Shown: in pieces, positions 45,696-55,965 of the stretch
Position numbering within the stretch: the first letter of the stretch is position 1
Layout: each line of letters opens with the position of its first letter
Program-made: the position numbers and the translations under genes
The notes under the pieces: model-generated
The model's input: the letters and a program-made list of their open reading frames with translations, nothing else
What the model was told of the DNA's origin: nothing
The model's database searches: none
Source: Girardinichthys multiradiatus
Taxonomy: Eukaryota; Chordata; Actinopteri; Cyprinodontiformes; Goodeidae
Reading direction: 5' to 3'
DNA length: 64,000 nt
Assembly (NCBI RefSeq): GCF_021462225.1
Contig: NC_061800.1
Span: 16,600,749-16,664,748 of the forward strand

Positions 45696-47260
45696 CAGGT
45701 CCTTCTCAAAAAATTAGCATATTGTGATAAAGTTCATTATTTTCCATAATGTCATGATGAAAATTTAACATTCATATATTTTAGATTCATTGCACACTAA
45801 CTGAAATATTTCAGGTCTTTTATTGTCTTAATATGGATGATTTTGGCATACAGCTCATGAAAACCCAAAATTCCTATCTCACAAAATTAGCATATCATTA
45901 AAAGGGTCTCTAAACGAGCTATGAACCTAATCATCTGAATCAATGAGTTAACTCTAAACACCTGCAAAAGATTCCTGAGGCCTTTAAAACTCTCAGCCTG
46001 GTTCATCACTCCAAACCCCAATCATGGGTAAGACTGCCGACCTGACTGCTGTCCAGAAGGCCACTATTGAAACCCTCAAGCAAGAGGGTAAGACACAGAA
46101 AGAAATTTCTGAACGAATAGGCTGTTCCCAGAGTGCTGTATCAAGGCACCTCAGTGGGAAGTCTGTGGGAAGGAAAAAGTGTGGCAGAAAACGCTGCACA
46201 ACGAGAAGAGGTGACCGGACCCTTAGGAAGATTGTGGAGAAGGGCCGATTCCAGACCTTGGGGGACCTGCGGAACCAGTGGACTGAGTCTGGAATAGAAA
46301 CATTCAGAGCCACCGTGCACAGGCGTGTGCAGGAAATGGGCTACAGGTGCCGCATTCCCCAGACCTGGGCTACAGAAAAGCAGCACTGGACTGTTGCTCA
46401 GTGGTCCAAAGTACTTTTTTCGGATGAAAGCAAATTCTGCATGTCATTCGGAAATCAAGGTGCCAGAGTCTGGAGGAAGACTGGGGAGAAGGAAATGCCA
46501 AAATGCCAGAAGTCCAGTGTCAAGTACCCACAGTCAGTGATGGTCTGGGGGGCTGTGCCAGCTGCTGGTGTTGGTCCACTGTGTTTTATCAAGGGCAGGG
46601 TCAATGCAGCTAGCTATCAGGAGATTTTGGAGCACTTCATGCTTCCATCTGCTGAAAAGCTTTATGGAGATGAAGATTTCATTTTTCAGCACGACCTGGC
46701 ACCTGCTCACAGTGCCAAAACCACTGGTAAATGGTTTACTGACCATGGTATCACTGTGCTCAATTAGCCTGCCAACTCTCCTGACCTGAACCCCATAGAG
46801 AATCTGTGCGATATTGTGAAGAGAACGTTGAGAGACTCAAGACCCAACACTCTGGATGAGCTAAAGGCCGCTATCGAAGCATCCTGGGCCTCCATAAGAC
46901 CTCAGTGCCACAGGCTGATTGCCTCCATGCCACGCCGCATTGAAGCAGTCATTTCTGCAAAAGGATTCCCGACCAAGTGTTGAGTGCATAACTGTACATG
47001 ATTATTTGAAGGTTGACGTTTTTTGTATTAAAAACACTTTTTTTTTATTGGTCGGATGAAATATGCTAATTTTGTGAGATAGGAATTTTGGGTTTTCATG
47101 AGCTGTATGCCAAAATCATCCGTATTAAGACAATAAAAGACCTGAAATATTTCAGTTAGTGTGCAATGAATCTAAAATATATGAATGTTAAATTTTCATC
47201 ATTACATTATAGAAAATAATGAACTTTATCACAATATGCTAATATTTTGAGAAGGACCTG
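45696..47260 (+). mobile_element. Full-length Tc1-like transposon with long IR/DR ends
   Basis: A complete 1565-bp element flanked by TA (45694-45695 and 47261-47262). The terminal inverted repeats are about 200 bp (45696-45897 and 47060-47260) and highly similar. Each repeat has the binding-site-like word AATTAGCATAT or its variant twice, at the outer tip and the inner edge, the IR/DR layout of Sleeping Beauty-type elements. It carries one transposase gene with only a few defects. It is the best preserved DNA transposon here. Confidence 0.95.
46024..46983 (+). pseudogene. Tc1-like transposase, DD34E, one premature stop
   Basis: It would encode the cut-and-paste transposase of this element. 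The start ATG 46024 follows a typical leader and begins MGKTADLTAVQKATIETLKQ. Two helix-turn-helix units occupy ~residues 1-110 (KEISERIGCSQSAVSRHLSG in the first). The catalytic region shows LFSDESKFC, FIFQHDLAPAH and NPIENL, with 34 positions between the second Asp and the Glu. An in-frame TAG (46765-46767) falls where the family has Trp, a single base change from TGG. Downstream the frame stays open to TGA 46981-46983 (PANSPDLNPIENLCDIVKRT ... SAKGFPTKC). The linker between RCRIP and TWATEKQHW looks about 15 residues shorter than I expect for the family, so a small in-frame deletion is likely. Confidence 0.92.
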
Positions 47261-47264
47261 TACA

Positions 47265-48277
47265 TTTAGATGTGTGTCTGTGTCATCATAGATGTGTATT
47301 CCTTGGCTTAGGTTTTCATCCTTATTAAATGTGGCCCAGTTAAAAAAAATCCACGGATAGTTTCCACTGTGGCATAAGTTTTGGCCTCAGCTTTTGATTG
47401 TGTCTTCAAACTATGGCTTGATTGGCAAACGTGTGACAGCAGATGAGCGCAAGGTGTGTTTGTTTGATTAGGGGCTGTGTATGAGGTGGCATGCTGCTAG
47501 AGTTGCCCAATGGCTTTAAAAGGTGTGATTGTTCTGTGTTCCTCCTGTTTGACTGTAATTGAGCGCTTCTGCGGCTTAATGATTAGATGGTCATAGAAGT
47601 CGAACCCTGCTCCAGCTGTTCCCCTTCAATCCCTGTGCAGTCCCAGTCACAAATGAGAAAGCCCAGTGGGACCCCTGCCCTGCTCCCCTCCTTCCCCTCA
47701 CCTCTGGGATGGCGTTAATGAGTCGTGCCTCATTCTCTTCTTCTGTCTGTTCCCATCTGCCGTAGTTTCCTCAGTCCTGCTCTGTTTCAGAGTTGTCACC
47801 AATTCCAAAGGCATCCTGCAGCTCCTGATGTTGCAGCTTTTCTAATGATTTGCCCACAGGAAGCTGAAAACCCAAACATGCATCTTTGCAAGCGAGGACA
47901 ACTGCCAGCTCCATGCTTTTCTGTCCTACTACTGTGCTCCTCAAAGCAGCACAGTAGTAGGTTCCCTTCACACACTGTGATCTCAATAACTAACTCATGT
48001 GCTGGCTTTGTCAGCCAAATCAATCAAAGAGGAACGATGTTGAATACAAGCTAAATCTAAGTTTAGGTTCTTCCACTCTAAAAACTGCCGGGTTAAGAAC
48101 AGCCCAACTTGGGATTGTTTTGCTAACCCTGTCCTGTTTTTGACTCAGGATACTGGATTAGACAAAAAATGTGTTGAAGTGATTTATGTATAACACATAG
48201 ATTATCAAAGTAGTCTGACAGAACAGAACCCTTAACCTGGATTACTGAACAAGTACTACTTGAGTTGGAAAGAATGA
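47265..48277. other. Unique sequence, no gene seen
   Basis: CT-rich block at 47620-47770. A 14-bp perfect hairpin lies at 47925-47961. The 109-codon frame at 47725-48054 has no domain. Confidence 0.35.
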
Positions 48278-48279
48278 TA

Positions 48280-48541
48280 TGGGAAGAAACTTGTACCATC
48301 AGAAACTGAATTTGAATTTCTCAGACTGAATCTGTATTTGTGTAATTTGAAATTAAATGCATTGGTTTGAATATGAAGTTCACTTTATTGAAACTGAATT
48401 TTTGTTTGAAACTGAATTCATTTGCTCTGAAAATGTATTTTGTTGAATTGAAAATTCAGTTTCACTACTTTTACTTTCACTTCTAAAATTCAATTTCAGT
48501 TCTAAAATTCAGTTTTTTGCGTCACACATCCGGGTCCTTGA
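48280..48541 (+). repeat. Left terminal inverted repeat
   Basis: It ends inward at CGGGTCCTTGA; the partner starts at TCAAGGACCCG (49721). Words such as TCTAAAATTCAATTTCAGTT (48482-48501) recur inverted at 49755-49778. Confidence 0.85.
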
Positions 48542-49720
48542 AGCCACAGATTAATCAAACATAGATTCACCGATTCACGGATGCCATTCACTATTGCTGT
48601 GTCCAAATTGAGGGGCTGCATTCTTTGAAGGACGCGTTTGTTGACCAATTACAATGACGTCTACAGCTTCGCAGGCTCCTCCAAATAGGGCCGACAAATG
48701 CGTCCTTCTTTTGCCCAGATATGAAGGATGGTCCGGTGTATCTTTCGTCGGCCACCCTATCCCATGATTCATTGCGGGTCAAAGTAGATAGTGCTAACGG
48801 AAGTAGCAAAGTCTGGAGGAGAGGGAAAAGCTGTGAACAAAGTTGAATATATTGCGCTTTCTGTGAAACAAAATGAACTTGTTTTTAGACTAGAATGTAG
48901 CTGTGTAAACCTGAAATATCTGCTCGGTTTATCAAGATTTCGCTTAATTCCACACGTGCTCCGACGTGTTCGGAGACGTCCGCTTCTGCTGCCCTGACAC
49001 CGGACTCACAGCCGGCTCGCCTCGCCAGCGCACAGCTGACCAGGGGGTTGAGGTGTGATGAGCCCCGAGAGAACAGCTGACTCCCGGCACGTTGTTTTCA
49101 AGCTCTTGCTGGGTTTCCCCAATGGATGGAAGTTAAACACAGATATAATTCAGTTAGATGATATCTAATGTTGATGTTTGGTTCTTTTATTTTTATGCTC
49201 TACAAATAAACTGATTTAAACATTGTTCCTAAAGTTAATGTTAGTGTTTAAATTGTTAAATTTTTACAAATAGATTTACTAATAGATTTTTTTTTTTTTT
49301 TTTTTTATCTATGAACACAAAACTTTAACAATTTAAATGGCTGAATAATGAACAAGATTATAAAACAAGAAAATAAGCCATTAGTGCTTCAATTGTTCGG
49401 CTTCGCAGCTCTTTGCTTCACGCTATCACTGTTGCTAGGCAACATAAATTACACTGAGGTAAAGGCAGCGGAAACGCAGACCGACGTAACACCGGCCGCA
49501 CCATGCCGATCTGGCATGTTTAGCTAATAGCTACAGGCAGCATTAGTGTTGCTGTTCGACCATCATTTGTTTACATGATTTGTTATAGATGGTCATTTGA
49601 CTTGGTGATTGACATCCGCTAAGCTCATATATGCTGCACTGCTCCAGCTCAACATGTCGTAAAGGAAGTTTAACCTGATGTAAATCGATGAATCTGTGTT
49701 TGATTAATCTAAGGCTATCC
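48542..49720. other. Non-coding core of the inverted-repeat element
   Basis: Contains ATTGAGGGGCTGCATTCTTT, ATGCGTCCTTCTTTTGCCCA and CCCATGATTCATTGCGGGTC, and a T20 run at 49287-49306. No frame encodes a transposase, so this is a non-autonomous copy. Confidence 0.6.
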
Positions 49721-49984
49721 TCAAGGACCCGAATGTGTGACACAAAAAACTGAATTTTAGAACTGAAATTGAATTTTAGAACTGAATGTGAAAGTGGGCA
49801 AACTGAATTTTCAAAACAATGAAATACTTTTTCAATACAAATTAATTCAGTTTCAAACCATTGGTTTGAAAACTGAATTTAATGGTACTCGTCGTCTTCC
49901 GCGACCCGGTCCCGGATAAGCGGAAGACGACGAGTACCATTAAATTCAGTTTTCAAACCAATAAATTCAGTTTCAAACCAGTAA
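49721..49984 (-). repeat. Right terminal inverted repeat, inner part
   Basis: Reverse complement of the inner and middle left repeat, interrupted by the hairpin at 49860-49962 and by extra AAATTCAGTTTCAAACCA units before the LINE junction. Confidence 0.8.
49860..49962. repeat. Perfect 43-bp hairpin with RTE 3'-end core
   Basis: Arms 49860-49902 and 49920-49962 are exact reverse complements with a 17-nt spacer. The inner half holds GGATAAGCGGAAGACGACGA, the RTE LINE terminal motif; the outer half holds the transposon's own TIR words (AAATTCAGTTTTCAAACCA). Confidence 0.95.
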
Positions 49985-50880
49985 ATTCAGTTTCAATTCA
50001 GTTTTATTTATATAGTGCCAATTCACAACACATGTTGTCTCAAAGCACTTCACAACAGTCAGGTACATACATTCCAATTAATCCTAACCATTGAACAGTG
50101 CAGTCAGAGTTGGCTTTTTATTCAAATTGGATAGAACGTTTTTCTGTCCTAGGAAACCCAGCAGATTGCATCCAGTCAGAAACTTGCAGCATTCACTCCT
50201 CCAGGATGAGCATGTAGGGACAGTGGACAGTCACTGGTGTTGACTTTGCAGCAATCCCTCATACTGAGCATGCATGTAGCGACAGCGGAGAGGAAAAACT
50301 TCCTTTTAACAGGAAGAAACCTCCAGCAGAACCAGGCTCAGTGTGAGCGGCCATCTGCCACGACCGACTGGGGGTTAGAGAGAACAGAGCAGAGACACAA
50401 AGAGAACAAAGAAGCACTGATCCAGGAGTACTTTCTATGGGAAGGAAAAGTACATGTTAATGGATGTAGCTCCTTTAGTCGTTTCACCTAGAAAGAAAGA
50501 ACAGATAAACTCTGAGGCAGTTTTCAAGGTTAGAGTCTGAAAGAGAGCAGTTACAGTTAAACTCAGTCAATCGCCAGGAGAGAGAAAGGGTTAAACACTA
50601 AAAGACAGGGCTATGTGGATCATCGGTAGAGGGTGAGCATTAAGTTGTTGCCAGCAGAAGCTCGGACGATTCCCCTCTCCAGAAAGGTGTCACAGGTAAA
50701 CACAGAGCCAGGCCAGGTGTAGCTTCTAGGAAGAGAAAAGAGAGAACATAAAGTTAAAAGCTGAAATAACAGCAAATAATGCAAAATTGGAGAGTAGTGT
50801 GAGAATGTAGCGAAGAGGGTGAAAGTGGTCATTATGTCCTCCAGCAGCCTAAGCCTATAGCAGCATAACTACACAGATAG

Positions 50881-51195
50881 TTTCAGTTCAGATTATTTAA
50901 TTAAACGGCGCTTATTTACAACAATGTCGTCTCAAGGCACCCCACAAAGGGTCCCACTGATGGTCATTGTTATACTAAAAACCACAAGGATTGGGATACC
51001 TCCCTCTGTCAAACTGATTATAACCATTGGAAAAGAGAAGGGGTCATACAGGTGGCAGACATGCTACCTGTATGACACCAGTAAACATACCCTCGTATGT
51101 TTACACCTCAACCATAACTGAGCTGGTTTAGGCTAAACCTGACTCCCCCTTACTCCAACCAACAGGGAGGAAGGCTCCCTCCCTGATAACCTAAG
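50881..51195 (-). repeat. Second 3'-end-like block inside L2 copy 2 UTR
   Basis: Directly after the ORF end the minus strand has TCCCTGTTGGTTGGAGTAAG ... GTGGTTTTTAGTATAACAAT, then GTGCCTTGAGACGACATTGT and TAAATAAGCGCCG...TCTGAACTGAAA. The last part closely resembles the L2 terminus (GTGCCTTGAGACGACATGTG ... CTGAATTGAA). The standard 3' UTR follows. Confidence 0.8.
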
Positions 51196-51200
51196 CCACT

Positions 51201-53737
51201 CTAACTATAAGCTTTATCAAAAAGGAAAGTTTTAAGCCTAGCCTTAAAAGTAGAAAGGGTGTCTGCCTCACGGTCTAAAACCGGGAGCTGGTTCCACAGG
51301 AGAGGAGCCTGATAACTAAAGGATCTGCCTCGCATTCTACTTCTAGAGACTCTAGGAACCACCAGTAAACCTGCAGTCTGAGAATGAAGTGCTCTGTTAG
51401 GAACATATTGAACAATCAGATCTCTGATGTATGATGGAGCTAGATCATTAAGGGCTTTATATGTGAGGAGGAGAATATTAAATTCTATTCTGGATTTAAC
51501 AGGGAGCCAATGAAGGGAAACTAAAATAGGAGAAATATGATCTTTCTTTTTAATTTTCATCAGAACTCTTGCTGCAGCATTTTGAATCAGCTGAAGGCTT
51601 TTAACTGCATTTTGTGGACATGCTGATAGTAAAGAATTACAATAGTCCAGCCTTGAAGTAAAAAATGCACGGACTATTTTTTCAGCGTCACTCCTGGATA
51701 GGATATTTCTAATTTTGCCAATGAAGCATATATATAGTAAAGAGAATTGGCCCAAGTACTGAACCCTGTGGTACTCCACAATTAACCCTGGAGTTTAAAG
51801 ATGATTTATCATTTACATGAACAAACTGGAATATGTCAGACAGATAAGATTTAAACCAGCCTAGCGCTGTTCCCCCGATCCCTACAGCATATTCCAGCCT
51901 TTTTAAGAGAATATTATGGTCGGCTGTATCAAATGCAGCACTGAGATCTAACAGAACCAGTACAGACACAAGTCCATTATCTGAGGCCATAAGAATATCA
52001 TTAGTGACTTTCAGCAGAGCTGTTTCACTGCTACGAGGAGCTCTGAAGCCTGACTGAAACTCTTCAAACAGGTCATTGCTGTGTAAATGCTCACACATTT
52101 GATTAGCAACTATTTTCTCAAGAATTTTAGATAAGAATGGAAGATTGGATATAGGTCTGTTATTTTTCAAGTCATCTGGATCAAGTGAAGGTTTTGTAAG
52201 TAAAGGTTTAATTACAGCAAACTTAAAACCCTGTGGTACATATCAATTTACTAAAGATAGATTAATCATATCTAAAATGGGGCTGGTAATCAGAGGGAAC
52301 ACTTCCTTAAATAATTTGGTTGGGATTGGGTCTAACCTACAAGTTGAAGGTTTAGATGAAGCTAATATTTCTGATTACTCAGGAAGCTTCACAGGATCAA
52401 AACAGTCCAAACATAAATCAGGTTCTGCAGTTATTTCCAATGTTGTCTCGCTTGCTGAGGATGAAGTAATCATCTTCGGGAGTATGTCAAAGATTTTCTT
52501 TTTAATAGAATCAATTTTATTTAAGAAGAATCCCATAAAGTCATGACTGCTAAGAGCTAAGGGAATGGATGGCTCAACAGAGCTATGACTCTGCGTAAGT
52601 TTAGCAACTGTACTACAGAGAAACCTAGGATTATTCCTGTTCTCTTCTTTTAATGATGAGAAATAAGCTGTTCTGGCTTGGCCAAGTGTCTTTTTATACA
52701 ACAGTAGGCTATTTTTCCAGATTATGTAGGAATCCTCTAGGTGTGTAGAGCGCCATTTTCTCTCCAATTTACTAACCTTGTGCTTTAAAGTATGCAGCTC
52801 TGAATTAAACCAAGGAGCCAGCCTCCTATGAATGATTGCCTTCTTTTTGAAGGGGGCTGCATTGTCTAATGCATCACGCAATGATGAAGAAACACTATGA
52901 ACAAAAGAATCAATTTGTGAAGGGGCAGAAACAGAATTATTGCCCTCCACTGTGCTTTTCAGTGATAATGAGGAAATTAAAAGTGGAACAGATTCTTTAA
53001 AGGTTGTTACAGCATAGCCTGATAATGATCTACTATAATGAAATTTTCTTTCAGGTGTGGAGTACTCGGTTAAATTAAACTCAAAGATTATTAAGAAATG
53101 GTAAGACAGGACAGGGTTATGAGAAAATATTGTTATGTCTTTACACTCAATGCCATATGTCAGCACAAGGTCCAGAGAATGAAGACAAAGGTGGGTAGGT
53201 TTGTTAATGTTTTGAGCAAAGCCAATTGAGTCTAAGATAGCATTAAACGCTATATTTAGGCTATCACTTTCAGCGTCAACATGAATGTTAAAATCCCCCA
53301 CTATAATAACTTTATCTGTATTTAACACTAAATCAAATAAAAGGTCTGAAAACTGATCTAAAATTGAGAGTAAGGGTCTGGTGGACGGTACAAAACAACA
53401 AACAGAAGTGGTTTTAGTGCTTTGCAATTTGGATGAGGAAAACTAAGGATTAAATATTCAAAAGAGTTGTAGCTATTGATTGGTCTGGGACTAATCTTAA
53501 ATCGGACTGAAAGATGGTTGATACTCCTCCTCCTCACCCAGTATTTTGAGGAATGTGAAAATTTAAATAATTAGTAGGAGTTGACTCATTTATAGTAACA
53601 TAATCCTCTTGCTGCAGCCAGGTTTCTGTGAGGCAAAATAAATCAATCGGATTGTCACAAATCAGGTCACTAACTAGCAATGTCTTTGAAGAGAGAGTTC
53701 TTCTGTTCAGTAGGTCACATTTAATTGTTTTATTTTT
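51201..53737 (-). pseudogene. L2 LINE ORF: endonuclease plus RT, broken
   Basis: N to C: endonuclease [11 protein letters not shown] (catalytic Glu box), then, after a TGA and frameshifts near 53400-53560, IIVGDFNIHVD, then LSYHFLI, where the family's terminal S-D-H box has Tyr for Asp, damaging the endonuclease. A stop follows FDPVKLPE (52375-52377). The RT resumes with [17 protein letters not shown], the FQSGF box, [14 protein letters not shown] and GVPQGSVLGPILF. The sequence then jumps from TIYML straight to GKIRNILSRSD, deleting the YADD catalytic box. The C-terminus is intact to FDKAYS and the stop at 51201. Triple-dead copy. Confidence 0.9.
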
Positions 53738-54377
53738 CTCAAATCAATGCATTTAATTTCAAATTACACAAATACAGATTCAGTCTGAGAAATTCAAATT
53801 CAGTTTCTGATGGCACAAGTTTCTTCCCATAAATGATTTTTATTTTTAGTTTAATTCAAGACTGAAAATGATCAAATAAAAAAAGCAATAACCAAAACCT
53901 CCTATGTACAAAAATTTTAATACATCATATGACACTTTAGAAAATTAATAATACTTTTGTTCTCCCCATTTGGTAAAACTAAAAACTAAAATAAATTATT
54001 AAATTGCTAAAATTCTAAATTTCTTCATGTTTGAGGGAGTGCTGTTGGAGCCATAACCCTGAAGTGGAAAAACCATAATTTCACCATAAACCAGCCATGG
54101 ACAGGTGCAGATGAGTCAAAAAAGTATCAGAAGAGTTGTCCAAAAGCCAAGGAGCACTTGCAGAGAACTACAGGGAGACTTGAAAACAGCAGGTATTGTT
54201 TTTCAGATTTAAACAAGTAATGGACTCAACCACAATAGCCTCTATGGGCCTCTGTATTCACTGCACAAGGCTCCACTGCTGAAGAAAAAAGCACGTTGAA
54301 GCATATTTAAAGTTTGCTGCTGAAGACTTGGACAAGTCAGTGGGGTTGGGAGAATATAGTCTAATCAGACGAGGCTA

Positions 54378-55281
54378 TAAATCCATCTAGCCATTGTCTT
54401 ATACTTATCATGGAACCGGTCGCAGGGGCAGCAGGTCAAAGAAGGAACTCCAGACATCCCTTTCCCCACCGACCTCCTCCTAACCATTCTGGGGAATCCC
54501 AAGGGATTCCCAGGCCAGATTGGATATATAGTTCCTCCAGTGAGTTCTGGGTCTTCCCCGAGGTCTCCTCCTAGGGGGACGTGCCTGAAAAACCTCAGAA
54601 GGGAGGCACCCAAGGAGCATCCTGATCAGATGCCCGAAACACCTCAGCTGACTCCTTTCGATGTGGAGAAGCAACATCTCCACTTTGAGCTCCCCCCAGA
54701 TGACGGAACTCCTCACCCCACCTCTAAGGCTGAGTCCAGCCACTCTCTGCAGGAAACTTATTTCAGCCGCTTGTATCTGGGATCTCTTTCTTTCGGACAT
54801 GATCTATATCTCATGACCATAGGTGAGGGTCGGATTGTAGATAGACATCAAGAGCTTTGATTTTTGGCTCAGCTATTTCTTTCCCACAACAACGGGGACC
54901 ACTCCTTTTTTACTGCAGACGAAGCCTCAATTCATCTGTCCAGCTCACGTTCCATTCTACCATGACTTGTGATTAAGACACCAAGGTACTTATTCTCTAT
55001 ATATACAAGATACCCAACTCGCATGGCACCTGATCCCAACGTTTCTCTCTGCAGGTGGTGGACCCACATAACAGGAGCTTCTTGCAGCTTCCTAGCTACC
55101 CTAATGCTGGCGAGGATTTGTGGTCAGCCATGTGATTGAATTTTATTCCTTGAATCGCTCTCAGTCTGACCCCTCCCCTGAGGCCAATTTGCCATGGGTA
55201 ATCCTACCAGGAGCAACAGCTCTGGACTATACAGCCCTCAGGAGCATAGGGGTACAAAACCCTCTGCCACTTTAAGGTGGT
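54378..55281 (-). mobile_element. RTE-type LINE, internally deleted, with 10-bp TSD
   Basis: A 904-bp minus-strand insertion flanked by GACGAGGCTA on both sides (54368-54377 and 55282-55291). The 3' part (54378-54990) encodes the RTE C-terminus. The other part (about 55010-55281) matches an upstream non-RT portion of fish RTE elements (on the minus strand CCCATGGCAAATTGGCCTCA). The centre of the ORF is therefore missing. The usual GGATAAGCGGAAGACGA tail is decayed (plus-strand TTATACTTATCATGG). Confidence 0.88.
54390..54990 (-). pseudogene. RTE LINE ORF C-terminal fragment
   Basis: MSERKRSQIQAAEISFLQRV, SSVIWGELKVEMLLLHIERS and HLIRMLLGCLPSEVFQARPP, then RRRPRGRPRTHWRNYISNLA, match in order the C-terminal domain of the frame at 19256-20303. 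A frameshift or stop follows SLGIPQNG (54480). The segment upstream on the minus strand (54800-54990) is degraded and no RT catalytic motif remains. Non-functional. Confidence 0.88.
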
Positions 55282-55965
55282 GACGAGGCTAAAGCTCTGA
55301 AAAGCTCTGAAATCTTTGGAAGTAATTGCATACGTTTGGAGGAAGAATGGTTCTGAACATAATCCCAAAACTATTGTGCCAAAAGTGAAGTTTGCAGGTG
55401 GAACCATCATGATGTGGGCCCATGATACTGGCAGACTTCATGTAAATGAACGAAGGATGAATGGAGAAATGTACTGAGACAGTTTTGATGAGTATCCAAA
55501 GATAATAGAAGTGTGGATTTCCTTTTTTTTTAACTGTTTCCTGTTCAGCAGAATTGTTGTCTGAGTACCAAGCAAAAGCCCAACAGATTTACTTTCACAA
55601 GTGAAGCATTACATCAATGCTTTAATGCTCTGCTTGATATTTATAAAATAAACTTTATTAGAAACTGCTTTGTTATTATTTCAATTGTTATGGACATGGA
55701 GACAGAAATGAAAAGGAAAAAAATACAAAGCATGAAAAAGAGAGAGGTAGGGCAAAAAGAAAAAAACAGAGAGAATGAGAAAAGAATGGAAACAAGTGTG
55801 GATTTCCAATCAAGACAATATTCCCAAACATTCAGCCAAAGAAAACTATGAATTAGAAAAAGAAGGTAAAACTGCTAGAATTGCCCAGTCAGTCACCTGA
55901 GTTCAATCTAATTGAAATTTTATGGAAGTAACTGAAGATCAGAGTGCACAAAAGAGTTTTGTGTC

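Larger units (their letters stand above)
49985..53737 (-). mobile_element. L2-type LINE, copy 2, nested in the TIR element
   Basis: About 3.75 kb on the minus strand, the longest LINE here. It covers most of the endonuclease, RT and 3' UTR, ending with the L2 terminus (TTTATTTATATAGTGCCAAT on the plus strand at 50002-50021). The 5' end lies at about 53737 inside the endonuclease. It carries an internal deletion of about 360 bp in the RT and an extra 3'-end-like block in its UTR (50881-51195). It splits the right inverted repeat of the enclosing transposon. Confidence 0.93.
48280..53829. mobile_element. Inverted-repeat transposon split by L2 copy 2
   Basis: The left end (TGGGAAGAAACTTGTACCAT, 48280-48299) is matched in inverted orientation by ATGGCACAAGTTTCTTCCCA (53810-53829). 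TA flanks both ends (48278-48279, 53830-53831). Terminal inverted repeats are about 260 bp and made largely of CTGAATTT/AAATTCAG words. The right repeat is cut in two by an L2 LINE (49985-53737): the inner part is 49721-49984 and the outer part 53738-53829. The 1.18-kb core (48542-49720) has no transposase. Without the LINE the element is about 1.8 kb. TA duplication allows Tc1/mariner or another TA-targeting superfamily; I cannot assign it. Confidence 0.85.
54045..55965 (+). pseudogene. Tc1-like transposase relic, split by an RTE LINE
   Basis: The left part holds AACCATAATTTCACCATAAA, CTTGAAAACAGCAGGTATTG and CTCCACTGCTGAAGAAAAAA (transposase N-terminal and linker region). Rejoining across the LINE at GACGAGGCTA gives a reading of SDEAKALKSLE, the first catalytic Asp block. 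The right part has TTTGCAGGTGGAACCATCAT (FAGGTIMM), TTCCAATCAAGACAATATTC (QDN, second Asp) and a GTTCAATCTAATTGAAATTT word (NLIE, Glu). Numerous stops. It is an old Tc1 copy without clear termini. Confidence 0.75.

Noticed and set aside
47925..47961. microRNA precursor
   Set aside because: The stem is only 14 bp and cannot hold a 22-nt duplex.
47725..48054. 109-codon frame as a host exon
   Set aside because: No recognisable domain; overlapping minus-strand frames are equally long and the composition is ordinary.
52145..52546. 133-codon plus-strand frame
   Set aside because: Antisense to the L2 ORF between its endonuclease and RT parts.
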